The translations under genes were made by a program, and so were the position numbers. Below, in pieces: positions 26,678 to 35,224 of a DNA stretch of 61,747 nt; the first letter of the stretch is position 1; every line of letters starts with the position of its first letter. Location: positions 1-61,747 of the forward strand of contig NZ_AOIP01000019.1 of NCBI RefSeq assembly GCF_000337535.1, given 5' to 3'. This DNA comes from Natrialba aegyptia DSM 13077. GTDB lineage: Archaea; Halobacteriota; Halobacteria; Halobacteriales; Natrialbaceae. The notes beneath the pieces are model-generated. The model saw nothing but the letters and a program-made list of their open reading frames with translations, was not told the origin of the DNA and did no database searches.

Positions 26678-27610
26678 ATGCCACTACGCGTGACGTTTCT
26701 GGGGACGGCCGGCGCGATTCCGACGACCGAACGGAATCCGAGCAGTATCCACGTCTCCCGCAAGGGTGAGGGACTGCTGTTCGACGCCGGTGAGGGAACC
26801 CAGCGACAGATGATGCGCTTTGGAACCGGGTTTTCCGTCTCGCAGCTGTTCGTCACGCACCTCCACGGCGATCACGTCCTCGGAATCCCGGGACTCCTCC
26901 AGACGATGGCCTTCAACGACCGCGAAAAACCCCTGGCGATTCACACTCCTCGCGGGACGCGCCGCCAGCTCAAGGGACTGGTCAACGCCCTCAACAATCG
27001 CCCCTCGTTTCCGGTGCGTATCAGCGAAGTCGGCGACGGCGACGTCGCCTACCGCGCCGACGAGTTCGAGATCCGAGCCTTCGGTACCGACCACGACACG
27101 AACTCGGTCGGCTACGCGCTCGTCGAGGACGACCGTAAAGGCCGCTTCGACCGCGAACGCGCCGAAGAACTGGGTGTCCCCGCCGGCCCGATGTTCTCGC
27201 GACTCCACGAGGGTGAGACGGTCGAACTCGAGGACGGTACCGTCGTCAGATCCGAGCAGGTCGTCGGCGAGCCCCGACCCGGCCGAACGATCGTCTACAC
27301 GGGCGATACGCGGCCCACCGCGGCGACGGTCGAGATCGCGGACGAACCGGACCTGTTGATCCACGACGCGACCTTCGCCGCGGACCGCGCGGACCGCGCG
27401 GCCAAAACCGCCCACTCGACGGCGCGCCAGGCTGCCGAACTCGCGAGTCGCGCCGGTGCGGACCGACTCGCGCTCATGCACCTCTCCTCGCGGTACGCGG
27501 GCCATACCGGCGACCACCTCGCGGAGGCTCGCGAGGTCTTCGACGGCGAAACGTTCGTCCCCGCGGACGGCGACGAACTCGAGATTCCGTACCCAAACGC
27601 GCCCGAGTGA
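26678..27610 (+). CDS. rnz: Ribonuclease Z (tRNA 3' processing endonuclease)
   Basis: The 310-residue short-form tRNase Z has the metallo-beta-lactamase motif THLHGDHVLG (His61, His63, Asp65, His66), FLGTAGAIPT at the N terminus, the phosphate-contact block NPSSIHVSR, YTGDTRP and the C-terminal MHLSSRYA. The length fits single-domain archaeal enzymes. It removes the 3' trailer from pre-tRNA. The upstream gene is divergent and the following DUF460 gene has its own TATA box, so it is probably monocistronic. Confidence 0.96.
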   Translation: MPLRVTFLGTAGAIPTTERNPSSIHVSRKGEGLLFDAGEGTQRQMMRFGTGFSVSQLFVTHLHGDHVLGIPGLLQTMAFNDREKPLAIHTPRGTRRQLKGLVNALNNRPSFPVRISEVGDGDVAYRADEFEIRAFGTDHDTNSVGYALVEDDRKGRFDRERAEELGVPAGPMFSRLHEGETVELEDGTVVRSEQVVGEPRPGRTIVYTGDTRPTAATVEIADEPDLLIHDATFAADRADRAAKTAHSTARQAAELASRAGADRLALMHLSSRYAGHTGDHLAEAREVFDGETFVPADGDELEIPYPNAPE

Positions 27611-27703
27611 CGACGGACCGTTCCGATACCCGCGAAGGAAACCCTCGACATCGCTCGCGACGAGTGTTTCACTGGTTCTCAGCAGCGTTGTCGCCGCGCC
27701 GGA

Positions 27704-27710
27704 TTTATAC
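27704..27710 (+). promoter_or_regulatory. TATA box of the DUF460 gene
   Basis: TTTATAC lies 24-30 bases upstream of the GTG at 27734 and supports that start. Confidence 0.55.
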
Positions 27711-27733
27711 TCGACTCGCCCCTATCCCCCGTC

Positions 27734-29707
27734 GTGAGTACGCGAACGAGTGCGCTCGATGCAGTCGTCTTCGGGATCGACATCCAGAGCGGCGACGTGC
27801 GCGGCGACGCACCGTCGTACGCGCTGGTCGAGTTCGACGGCGAAACCGTCGCTCGGGACGTCGTTTCCCACCGAAAACTCAGGCGGCTGATCGACGACGA
27901 GGAGCCGGCGATCGTCGCGACGGACAACATGTACGAGCTGGCCGCCGACAAGGACCAGCTCATCCACCTGCTCGGCTCGTTGCCGACCGGGACGAAACTG
28001 GTGCAGGTGACGGGTGCCGAACAGCCCGAGCCGCTCTCTCGCGTCGCGAAACGCCACGGCATCCCCTACGGTAAGGACCCGATGAAGGAAGCCGAGGCCG
28101 CCGCCCGTCTCGCCGCCCACAACGTCGGCCACGAGGTCTCCGCCTTTACCGACACCACGACCGTCAAGGTCTCGCGCGGCCGGTCGACCGGCAGCGGCGG
28201 CTGGAGCGAGGACCGCTACACCCGCCGCATCCACGGGGCCGTCAAGCGCCGCGCCCGCGAGGTCGAATCCGAACTCGAGGACGCGAACCTCGCCTACGAG
28301 ACGGATATTCGCGAGGCCTACGGCGGCTATGCGAACGCCGTGTTCACCGTCGAGGCGCGACCGAGCGACATCCCCGTTTCCAGCGCCCGCTCTGGCGACG
28401 TCCGGGTCGAAATCGAGCGCGAGCGCCGCGACGGGATCGAGTTCAGGCCGCTGGCAAAGCGCCGGGATCACGTCATCGTCGGGATCGATCCGGGGACGAC
28501 GACCGCAGTCGCCATCGTGGGACTGGAGGGCGAGGTGCTGGACGTCTGGAGTTCGCGCACGAGCGATACTGCCGACGTGATCGAGTGGATCGTCGAGCGC
28601 GGGCGACCGATCGTCGTCGCGGCGGACGTGACGCCGATGCCCGAAACGGTCGAGAAGTTTCGCCGGAGTTTCGATGCCGCGGGCTGGACGCCGGAGTCGG
28701 ATCTGCCGATCGACGAGAAGCAACATCGAACGCGCGAGCAGCCCTACGACGACGATCACCAGCGCGACGCGATGGCGGCCGCCCTGTACGCCGCCGACGC
28801 CCACGAGGGCCAGTTCGAGCGCATCGCCGACAAACTCCCGCCGGGGATCGACCGCGGCGAAGTGATCGCCCGCGTCGTCGCCGGCGAGGAGAGCGTCGAA
28901 GCCGTCCTCGCGGATCTCGAAGACGACGACGGTGCGGACGAAGCGGCGACCGAGCACGAACCTCGCGAACTGACCGAGGACGAACGGCGGATCAAGGACC
29001 TAGAACGGCAGGTCGACCGCCTCCAGTCACACGTCGAAACGCTCGAAGGGCGGCTCGAAGAGCGCGAGGATCGCATCGACGAACTCGAGGACGAACTGAG
29101 CGGTGCGCGACGGACGGAACGCAAGGAAGTCCGCCAAAACCGCGAGGTGACACGACACCGCCGCAAAGCCGAGCGACTCGAGTACGAACGCGACGAGGCC
29201 CGTGACCGCGTCGACGAACTCGAGGATAAGGTCGAACGGATGAAAGCCCTCTGGAAGCTTGATCACTCGAATTTCAGCGACGTGTCCGCCGAGAAAGAGG
29301 GACTGGCTCCCGTCAAAGTCGTCGAGAAGTTCACCAAGGGAGCGATCCGCGAGGCCGACGACCAGTACGGCATCGCGATCGACGACGTGGTCTACCTCCG
29401 TGACGCGAGCGGTGCCGGGCGCTCGACGGCCGAACTCCTCGCCGAGTTCGAGCCGCGGGTAATCCTCAAAGACGGCGGACTCTCGGAGGTCGCCGACGAG
29501 ATCCTCTTCGACAACGAGATCCCCGTCGGTCCGGCGGGCGACGTGGCCATGCAGGAAGTCGATGAACTCGCCGTTGCGCGCGAGGAAGACATCGAAGCCG
29601 TGATCGACGACTGGCACGACCGGGCCCGCGAACGCCAGCGGGATCGGAAGGCGGCGATGGTGGATCAACTCATCAGCGAACACCGTGCGGGCGATAACGA
29701 AGTTTAA
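27734..29707 (+). CDS. DUF460-family protein with RNase H-like core and coiled coil
   Basis: The 657-residue protein starts at a GTG. The N-terminal half has two nuclease-like segments; the second begins IVGIDPGTTTAVAIVGLEG (about residue 248), an RNase H-like first strand with an acidic residue, followed by the VVAADVTPMPETVEKFRR block and a DDDHQRDAMAAALYA helix that could supply later acidic ligands. A long coiled coil (about 410-505) is rich in Glu/Arg heptads, and a conserved C-terminal domain follows. The family (COG2433) is widespread in archaea and uncharacterised. A role in RNA or DNA processing is only inference. Confidence 0.8.
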   Translation: MSTRTSALDAVVFGIDIQSGDVRGDAPSYALVEFDGETVARDVVSHRKLRRLIDDEEPAIVATDNMYELAADKDQLIHLLGSLPTGTKLVQVTGAEQPEPLSRVAKRHGIPYGKDPMKEAEAAARLAAHNVGHEVSAFTDTTTVKVSRGRSTGSGGWSEDRYTRRIHGAVKRRAREVESELEDANLAYETDIREAYGGYANAVFTVEARPSDIPVSSARSGDVRVEIERERRDGIEFRPLAKRRDHVIVGIDPGTTTAVAIVGLEGEVLDVWSSRTSDTADVIEWIVERGRPIVVAADVTPMPETVEKFRRSFDAAGWTPESDLPIDEKQHRTREQPYDDDHQRDAMAAALYAADAHEGQFERIADKLPPGIDRGEVIARVVAGEESVEAVLADLEDDDGADEAATEHEPRELTEDERRIKDLERQVDRLQSHVETLEGRLEEREDRIDELEDELSGARRTERKEVRQNREVTRHRRKAERLEYERDEARDRVDELEDKVERMKALWKLDHSNFSDVSAEKEGLAPVKVVEKFTKGAIREADDQYGIAIDDVVYLRDASGAGRSTAELLAEFEPRVILKDGGLSEVADEILFDNEIPVGPAGDVAMQEVDELAVAREEDIEAVIDDWHDRARERQRDRKAAMVDQLISEHRAGDNEV

Positions 29708-29742
29708 CGACCCACGCTATCTGCTCTGTCACGCTGAACTCG

Positions 29743-29985
29743 TTACTCGGCGGATTCAGCCGGTGAGAGAACCTGCGCCACGTCCTCGAGTTCGACTTCT
29801 TCGCCCGGATCGTCGACTTTGCTGACCGGGCCGTTGACGAATAGGCGTGGCCGATGAACGCGATGGCGACGAGCCCATGCCCGATGATGGCAGCAGGGAT
29901 CGGGGATGGAATAGGGGTTGCAAGGCCGCTCCCGGGGCTCACGTCGATCGCGAGTAAGACGAGATCGGAGTACTGGAGCGTGCAT
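29743..29985 (-). pseudogene. Degraded small integral membrane protein gene
   Basis: On the minus strand the first part reads LQYSDLVLLAID... and later GHGLVAIAFIGHA in one frame. The sequence LFVNGPVSKVDDPGEEVELEDVAQ then continues in a second frame to a stop at 29743. Together they look like one haloarchaeal small membrane protein (two helices plus an acidic tail) with a frameshift at about 29845-29850 and a probable deletion between the helices. No single frame carries both halves with a start. The family resemblance is from memory, so the call is moderate. Confidence 0.5.
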
Positions 29986-30074
29986 CCCGGACGAGTTCTA
30001 GGCGGTGTGATGACAAAAAGTCCGGAGAAATTATACGTCCGTTCGAGCGGCTGACTGGGCGGTTAGCCGAGCGT

Positions 30075-30254
30075 TCAGAACATGCCGAACTGCTTGAGGA
30101 CGCTCGAAACGAGGGATTTGACGACGAGTCCGAGCCCGGCGAGGACGAGCGCGATGCCGACGGCGACCATCCAATTTGCGTACGCGATCACACCGATTCC
30201 GGCGAGGAGAACGACGATGCCGACGATACCGAGCAGTCCGAGGTTTTTCAGCAT
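30075..30254 (-). CDS. Small two-helix membrane protein (59 aa)
   Basis: The 59-residue protein starts MLKNLGLLGIVGIVV and has two hydrophobic helices (about 5-25 and 29-47) ending in a short basic tail. It looks like a small conserved haloarchaeal membrane protein (DUF7470-like, named tentatively). The ATG at 30254 is the first Met before the first helix; the longer frame upstream is antisense to the eIF1A gene. It is divergent from eif1a across 115 bases. Confidence 0.75.
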   Translation of the reverse strand: MLKNLGLLGIVGIVVLLAGIGVIAYANWMVAVGIALVLAGLGLVVKSLVSSVLKQFGMF

Positions 30255-30369
30255 GTGCTGGCTTGCACAGGCGAGCGAAATAAGCGGCGTGGTTCGGCGT
30301 CCGGGCGAGAACGGGTGACGGACGGCGAATCGATAAAGGGTTAAACCGTTCGAACCCGAATCGTGCCGC

Positions 30370-30660
30370 ATGAGCGACGACGGCGAGGGCGGTCGGAAGA
30401 ACCTCCGAATGCCTGACGAGGATGAGGTCTTTGCGACCGTCACGAATATGCTCGGCGCAAATCGAGTGACAGTACGCTGTGCAGACGGGAAAGAACGGAC
30501 GGCACGGATTCCCGGGAAGATGCAAAAGCGGATTTGGATTCGTGAAGACGACGTTGTCCTCGTCGAACCCTGGGATTGGCAGGACGAGAAAGCAGATATC
30601 ACCTGGCGATACGAGAAGAGCGATGCGGATCAACTGCGCCGGGAAGGCCACATTCAGTAA
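30370..30660 (+). CDS. eif1a: Translation initiation factor 1A
   Basis: The 96-residue protein is archaeal aIF1A, an S1-like OB-fold factor that binds the 30S A site and promotes start-codon selection. It shows the family blocks [38 protein letters not shown] and [17 protein letters not shown]. The N-terminal tail is short and acidic. An AT-rich GGGTTAAACC lies about 25-32 bases before the ATG. It is monocistronic and divergent from the small membrane gene. Confidence 0.96.
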   Translation: MSDDGEGGRKNLRMPDEDEVFATVTNMLGANRVTVRCADGKERTARIPGKMQKRIWIREDDVVLVEPWDWQDEKADITWRYEKSDADQLRREGHIQ

Positions 30661-30841
30661 TACAGCACCGAAAGCGATCCTTTTCAAGCCGATACGTAGC
30701 CGTTACCGGTAGCTCTAGCACTGTCCCGTCGTACGCGAACGGGAGTTGAGCGTTCGGAACGACGCAGTAGGCGGTCGCACTGGCTATTCCGGTTCAGAAG
30801 AGACGCAACTGTACGACGACACTTGGATACAACCGAGGCGA

Positions 30842-31123
30842 TTATCGGGTACTGACACGGATCTCGACGGTTCCGAACCCGGGCACGTCGAGTTCAGCCA
30901 TGCGGCCGCGGAGTCGGCGGCCGAGTGCGGGAAGGATACGACGAAGCGCGACGCCGGCGAGCGTGAGTCCGACGACGAGTGTAATCGCGGGGACGGGGTA
31001 GCTCACGGCGACGAAGAGGGCGAACGTGCCGAGCATGAACACGAGGCTGCCGCCGATCGAGGTGGTTGCGGATGGTGGTTTCGGGCCGGTACCGCTCGGT
31101 CGCAGATGTGGATAGCGAATCAT
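30842..31123 (-). CDS. Small membrane protein (93 aa), unknown
   Basis: The protein has one long or two short hydrophobic segments (about 25-60) and a basic then acidic C-terminal tail (RRLRGRMAELDVPGFGTVEI). I do not recognise it. Codon use is typical, and the hydrophobic segments support a real gene. It converges on eif1a. Upstream is a 597-base AT-rich region with a palindrome. Confidence 0.55.
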   Translation of the reverse strand: MIRYPHLRPSGTGPKPPSATTSIGGSLVFMLGTFALFVAVSYPVPAITLVVGLTLAGVALRRILPALGRRLRGRMAELDVPGFGTVEIRVSTR

Positions 31124-31720
31124 GGTCGTGTATCCGTCGCCGGAGAGGCGACTGGCTTCAACACAACGTCTGTCTCCACCGTATATAGTATTTCATATTT
31201 CTGGTAAGAATGGATGAATGGTACCACACAGCAATGGTGGAAACATCCGTTATAGACTTTGAGAGGTAGTGTAATCTATACCATGGTATAGTGTATCTAC
31301 TATACTACTTTCTAATATGTTTCCTATCTGCTTTGTTCTCAGACGACCGTCTCGAGGATGGTCGGGTGGCGACAACCCGGGTGACTCACCGTGGATCGAA
31401 TACAGGATCGAATCACTGCTGGTGAAGTCGAAAATTGCGGCTCGGCCCGCGCTCCTGTGAACTCGAACTGCGGTGACGCCTCCGTGACTAGCTCTATGCG
31501 CCGACGCCGTTGAAGCGACGGGAGACTATGACGGACCGGACGGGCCTCTGTTGAATCATCCGGGACAACCGCCACGAACCGCACGAATCCGCGACCAGTG
31601 AGATGGGTTTCCACCTCTCAACAGAATCCGTACTGAATGCAACCGTACAGCGTGTGTCCTCGCTTCTACTCGCGCCCAGCCGAAACCCAAACAGGTTGAC
31701 CGATGTCTACAAACTGTAGC
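31124..31720. other. 597-base gene-poor, partly AT-rich region
   Basis: I find no convincing gene. The part at 31180-31330 is much more AT-rich than the rest of the window and holds a perfect 16-base palindrome (31276-31291). The part at 31335-31700 is GC-normal but every frame is broken; a short minus-strand stretch reading DFTSSDSILYSIHGES hints at a decayed gene. I see no terminal repeats of an insertion sequence. Confidence 0.5.
31276..31291. promoter_or_regulatory. Perfect 16-base palindrome
   Basis: CTATACCATGGTATAG is a perfect palindrome in the AT-rich block upstream of the 93-residue membrane protein gene. It may be a binding site for a dimeric protein. Confidence 0.4.
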
Positions 31721-32833
31721 TTACAGGCCGGCAGTGTCTTCGATCGCGTCGGTCAGCGTCCGAATGGACTCCACGTCGTGTTCGCCCATGTGGCCGATCC
31801 GGAACGTCTCCTCGCCGAGTTCGGATCCGTACCCGTTCGAGAAGACCATGTCGTACTCCTCGGAGACGGCGTCGATGGTTTCGGCCACGTCGATCCCCTG
31901 TGTATTCTCGATGCAACTCACCGTCTGCGATTCGTAGCCGTCCTCGGGGAACATCTCGAAGTGCTCGCGGGCCCAGTCGCGCGTGTACTCGGCCATCTCC
32001 CGGTGGCGCTGATCGCGGGCATCGTGGCCCTCGGAGAGCATGTGCTTCATCTGGGTGCGGTAGGCCAGCATGATCGGAATCGCCGGCGTGGAGTGGGTCT
32101 GGCCCTTCCGGTCGTAGTAATCGAGCGAGCGCTGGAAGCCGCCGTACCACGACGCCGAGTCGCTCTCGAGTTCGCGATCGTAGGCGTCGTCGCTGACGAC
32201 GCAGACGCCCAGCCCCGGCGGCATGGCGAAGGCCTTCTGGACCGACGTGAAGATGACGTCGATGTTGTGCTCGTCGATGTCGACGTAATCGCCGCCGAGC
32301 GACGAGACGGCGTCGACGATGAAGGACGTGTTCGGATACTCGGCGATGACGTCGCCGATCTCCTCGATCGGGTTGCGGACGCCGGTCGAGGACTCGTTCA
32401 TCACGCAGGTAACGGCATCGTACGCTGTGTCGCTCGCTTCGAGCGTCTTGCGCACATCCTCGGGTTTGACCGCCTGCCCCCACTCGTACTCGAGCGTGTC
32501 GACGTTCTTGCCGAGACGTTCGGCGACGTTGGCCTGGCGCTCGCTGAAACTCCCGCAGGTCGTCACGAGCACGTTCTCGTCGACGAGGTTCAGGACTGAA
32601 CTCTCCATGAACTCGGTGCCCGAGCCGGTGAGGATGATGACCTCGTTGTCGGTGCCGAGGAACTCCTTGGTGTCCTCGACGATGGTCGTATAGAGGTCCG
32701 TCATTCGGTCCATTCGGTGGCCGAACATCGGCTCGCACATCGATTCGATAACGTCGTCACGCACCTCGGTCGGGCCCGGAATGTACAACGTTTTGTCGGG
32801 ATAGTCGTCTCTGTATTCGCGTTTCTCGGTCAC
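31721..32833 (-). CDS. Class V aminotransferase (alanine-glyoxylate / serine-pyruvate type)
   Basis: The 370-residue PLP enzyme belongs to the alanine:glyoxylate / serine:pyruvate aminotransferase group. It opens with TLYIPGPTEVRDDV, has TGSGTEFMESSVLNL for cofactor phosphate contact, FIVDAVSSLGGDYVDI, and the PLP lysine in TSVQKAFAMPPGLG. I prefer the GTG at 32833 because an SD-like AGGTGG lies 7-12 bases before it; another in-frame GTG is at 32842. The physiological substrate pair is not certain; glyoxylate/serine or a related amine is likely. No close operon partner. Confidence 0.88.
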   Translation of the reverse strand: MTEKREYRDDYPDKTLYIPGPTEVRDDVIESMCEPMFGHRMDRMTDLYTTIVEDTKEFLGTDNEVIILTGSGTEFMESSVLNLVDENVLVTTCGSFSERQANVAERLGKNVDTLEYEWGQAVKPEDVRKTLEASDTAYDAVTCVMNESSTGVRNPIEEIGDVIAEYPNTSFIVDAVSSLGGDYVDIDEHNIDVIFTSVQKAFAMPPGLGVCVVSDDAYDRELESDSASWYGGFQRSLDYYDRKGQTHSTPAIPIMLAYRTQMKHMLSEGHDARDQRHREMAEYTRDWAREHFEMFPEDGYESQTVSCIENTQGIDVAETIDAVSEEYDMVFSNGYGSELGEETFRIGHMGEHDVESIRTLTDAIEDTAGL

Positions 32834-33009
32834 GGAAACCACCTGAGTACGGCTTACTGCGTAGCGAGGCGGTATGGTACTTTTGATGGCGTCTTATTTC
32901 CCCGTTCGGTGGAAGTGCTGGTCTCCGATCTCAGGCTCGCCGGTTTCTCACCTTGTCGATAGCCGACGCGCTCCGAAAGCCGCCGTGCGGTGGTGGTGGT
33001 GGTCTTTCG

Positions 33010-34068
33010 TCAGTCCCCGTGCGGAGCAACGCGAGTCGAGCGGTCGGTCTCACTGAGGCCGAGTTCACGATCACGCAGGTAGGCGTTCCCGTCGACGACG
33101 ATACTGTTATCGCCATCACCGTCATTGCCATCGTCATCCGCAAGCAGGGGGCGCTGGGGACCGTATCCAACCAGCGGACCGCCGACGCGCCACAGCGTTT
33201 CGAGTTTGCAGAGCCCAAAGCCGGTGACGATCAGTGCGAATCCGAGGACGGTCGTCGCGGTGATCGCTTCGCCGAGGAGCGCCCAGCCGACGAGTGCGGC
33301 GATGACTGGCGTCGCGTAGTTGACGAGGCTGAGTTCGGTCGCGCCGACGCGATCGAGAAGCAGGAAGTACGCGAGAAAGCCGCCGGCCGTGGAGACGACG
33401 CCGAGGTAGAGGAGTGCGCTCAGGGTTGCCGACGGAAACGAGACTGTCGCGAGTTGCTCGCCGGGATGGAAGGTGCTCAAGCCGTGCAACAGGCCGGCAC
33501 CGACGACCATCGCCCAGGCTTGTACCGAGATCGTCGGGAGCGTTTCCTCGAGTCGTTCGAACAGAACGGACCCGAGTGCAAACACTGTGGCCGCGATGAA
33601 CAGCAGTGCGACGCCGAGGATCTGTCCGTCGAGGGAGCCGCCGGGAACGGCGATGACGACGATGCCGACGAGGCCGACGAGGAGACCGGCGACGGCGGGT
33701 GCGCGGAGTCGCTGATTCGGGAGCAAGAGGAGTGCAAGCGGTGGCGTAACGATCGGGGTGAGACTCAGCACGATCGCGGAGACGGCACTCGAGACGTACG
33801 ACTGTCCGAGAAACAGAAACGCGAAGTGCCCGCCGACGAGCAGGCCGCCGGAGACGGCGATAGCGAGCCAATCGGTTTTCGTCTCGGGTCGCCACTCGAG
33901 TTCGCGAACGACGACCAGGCCGGCAAAGAGTACGGCGGCGATATCGAAGCGAAGTGCAGCGAACAGGATCGGGGGAAGCGTCGTCAGTCCGATTTCGATC
34001 GCACTGAACGCGCTGCCCCAGGCGAATGCGAGGGCAACGAAGAGAACCCCGGTTCGATTGAGAATCAT
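33010..34068 (-). CDS. EamA/DMT-family transporter
   Basis: The 352-residue protein has ten hydrophobic helices in two EamA repeats (the first begins FVALAFAWGSAFSAIEIGL, the second LLFIAATVFALGSVLFERL), typical of drug/metabolite transporters that export amino acids or other metabolites. A hydrophilic tail with DDDGNDGDGDNS (about 310-325) follows the last helix. The start at 34068 is supported by a TATA-like ATACAAAAGT on the minus strand 25-34 bases ahead. The substrate is unknown. Confidence 0.88.
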   Translation of the reverse strand: MILNRTGVLFVALAFAWGSAFSAIEIGLTTLPPILFAALRFDIAAVLFAGLVVVRELEWRPETKTDWLAIAVSGGLLVGGHFAFLFLGQSYVSSAVSAIVLSLTPIVTPPLALLLLPNQRLRAPAVAGLLVGLVGIVVIAVPGGSLDGQILGVALLFIAATVFALGSVLFERLEETLPTISVQAWAMVVGAGLLHGLSTFHPGEQLATVSFPSATLSALLYLGVVSTAGGFLAYFLLLDRVGATELSLVNYATPVIAALVGWALLGEAITATTVLGFALIVTGFGLCKLETLWRVGGPLVGYGPQRPLLADDDGNDGDGDNSIVVDGNAYLRDRELGLSETDRSTRVAPHGD

Positions 34069-34092
34069 TTTCGAAAGAGAAGGGGCGGGACT

Positions 34093-34102
34093 ACTTTTGT
34101 AT
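34093..34102 (-). promoter_or_regulatory. TATA-like element of the DMT transporter gene
   Basis: The minus strand reads ATACAAAAGT, 25-34 bases before the ATG at 34068. Confidence 0.5.
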
Positions 34103-34246
34103 TCGGATTTCGGCGCGTCAGTGTCTCTCGGTGCCAAATTCGCCGATATGTGGTATCACGAAACACGGTATCGACGCGCGTAGAGAGCGGCCGCTATTCG
34201 GTCGAGAGGCGTTAAAAGAATAGGGAATGAAAAGACGGCAGCAGCG

Positions 34247-34828
34247 TTACTCTTCGCTTTCGTTACCGTTACCGGTACTCTCGTTACCGTTACCGGTGCT
34301 CTCGTTACCGTTACCGGATTCGTCACCGTTGCCACCGCTTGGCGGCTGCTGCACTTCGATCGTGCCGCGCATCTGGCTCTCGTGGGGTCGGCAGACGTAC
34401 TCTTTCATGTCGCTCGTGACTTCCTCAATCGTGAGCGTCTGCGTTTCGCCTTCCTCACCCATCTGATCGGTCGAGAGGTCGTTGACGGGTTCGTCGCTGT
34501 CGTCGACAATCTCGAGGTTGTGGTTCTTTCCGTCGCCGTTCGTCCACGTGATATCGTAGGACTGACCCTCAAAGAGCAGGATCGTCGGATTGGACTCGCC
34601 TTCGATCTGGCTTGGTGCGCTTCCTTTCCAGCCGTCCATCTCACCGGTGAACTCGATCGTTTCGACGCCTTCCCAGTTGGATGCCTCGAGTTCGCCGCCG
34701 TTTTCGCTGCCGTTTTCGCTGCCGTTTTCGTCCGAATCGCTGCTACAGCCAGCGACAAGTGCGGTCGTAGCCGCGGCACCCGTGATCTTCATCGCAGTCC
34801 GCCGTGAAATCGGGTTGTTTCGACTCAT
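34247..34828 (-). CDS. Halocyanin-like blue-copper lipoprotein
   Basis: The 193-residue protein has a Tat signal (SRRTAMK, 8-14) and a lipobox VAGC with Cys28, then a Ser/Glu/Asn-rich spacer and a cupredoxin domain (about 50-160). Type I copper ligands are His103 in KNHNLEI, and Cys146, His149 and Met153 in EYVCRPHESQM, so all four are present. It should be a lipid-anchored periplasmic-side electron carrier. The C-terminal tail (about 166-190) is a Gly-Asn-Glu-Ser-Thr repeat encoded by a hexanucleotide repeat. The ATG at 34828 is supported by a TATA-like box 23-32 bases upstream. Confidence 0.9.
   Translation of the reverse strand: MSRNNPISRRTAMKITGAAATTALVAGCSSDSDENGSENGSENGGELEASNWEGVETIEFTGEMDGWKGSAPSQIEGESNPTILLFEGQSYDITWTNGDGKNHNLEIVDDSDEPVNDLSTDQMGEEGETQTLTIEEVTSDMKEYVCRPHESQMRGTIEVQQPPSGGNGDESGNGNESTGNGNESTGNGNESEE
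34260..34320. repeat. Period-6 repeat (GTTACC-type) at the 3' end of the halocyanin gene
   Basis: Three blocks of GTTACCGTTACC separated by GGTRCTCTC-type spacers code for the repeated GNGNEST tail. The copies are close to identical. Confidence 0.8.
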
Positions 34829-34850
34829 CAACTGAGCGTTATAGACGGAT

Positions 34851-34860
34851 ACATAAAAAT
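34851..34860 (-). promoter_or_regulatory. TATA-like element of the halocyanin gene
   Basis: The minus strand reads ATTTTTATGT, 23-32 bases before the ATG at 34828. Confidence 0.5.
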
Positions 34861-34916
34861 CACCATCTTCTTCCCCCACATTGTCATGCGATTTCACACC
34901 ATGGTGCTGATTTGGG

Positions 34917-34931
34917 GTAATAGCCTATTAC
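34917..34931. promoter_or_regulatory. Inverted repeat GTAATAG-N1-CTATTAC
   Basis: Perfect 7-base arms with a single central base lie about 90 bases upstream of the halocyanin start, beyond its TATA box. This is a likely site for a dimeric regulator. Confidence 0.45.
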
Positions 34932-35224
34932 TTGTCGAAACAGTCGAAAAATAACATATTTATGCCGAAAATACGGAACTTTCTGAAATATTCACGTCCC
35001 ATTCGGGTTATTCAAACCCGTCGCCAAATCCGGTCGCAGCAACCGAACAGGTTCGGCCGCGGGGAAAAGTCGACAACATATATCATATCTTACTATGTCT
35101 GAGACGGTAAAGCAATCATCAACGTCGGTGGTCGAATCACTACCGACGGGCTCCGCTCGGGTCGCTTTGCGAGCGCTCACGTGAACCCGTCGATGAAAAA
35201 CGGTTCGACCCGTTCGTTCGGCGC

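Larger units (their letters stand above)
34829..35224. other. 396-base AT-rich intergenic region upstream of the halocyanin gene
   Basis: There is no convincing gene here. It holds the halocyanin TATA-like box (34851-34860), a CACCATGGTG palindrome (34897-34906), a 7-1-7 inverted repeat (34917-34931) and AT-rich runs up to about 35090. A 29-codon plus-strand frame at 35095 with an ATATAT box before it is too short to call. Confidence 0.5.

Noticed and set aside
29743..29985. Programmed frameshift as explanation for the split membrane-protein frame
   Set aside because: No slippery heptamer is visible at the junction and the first frame also lacks a helix, so decay fits better.
31339..31614. 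91-codon minus-strand frame considered as a transposase remnant
   Set aside because: The translation has no DDE or Tpase motif and no inverted terminal repeats or target duplications were found around it.
35095..35184. 29-codon plus-strand ORF with an ATATAT box upstream of the aminopeptidase region
   Set aside because: It is too short, has no conserved feature and low third-position GC; the AT-rich box occurs in generally AT-rich DNA.
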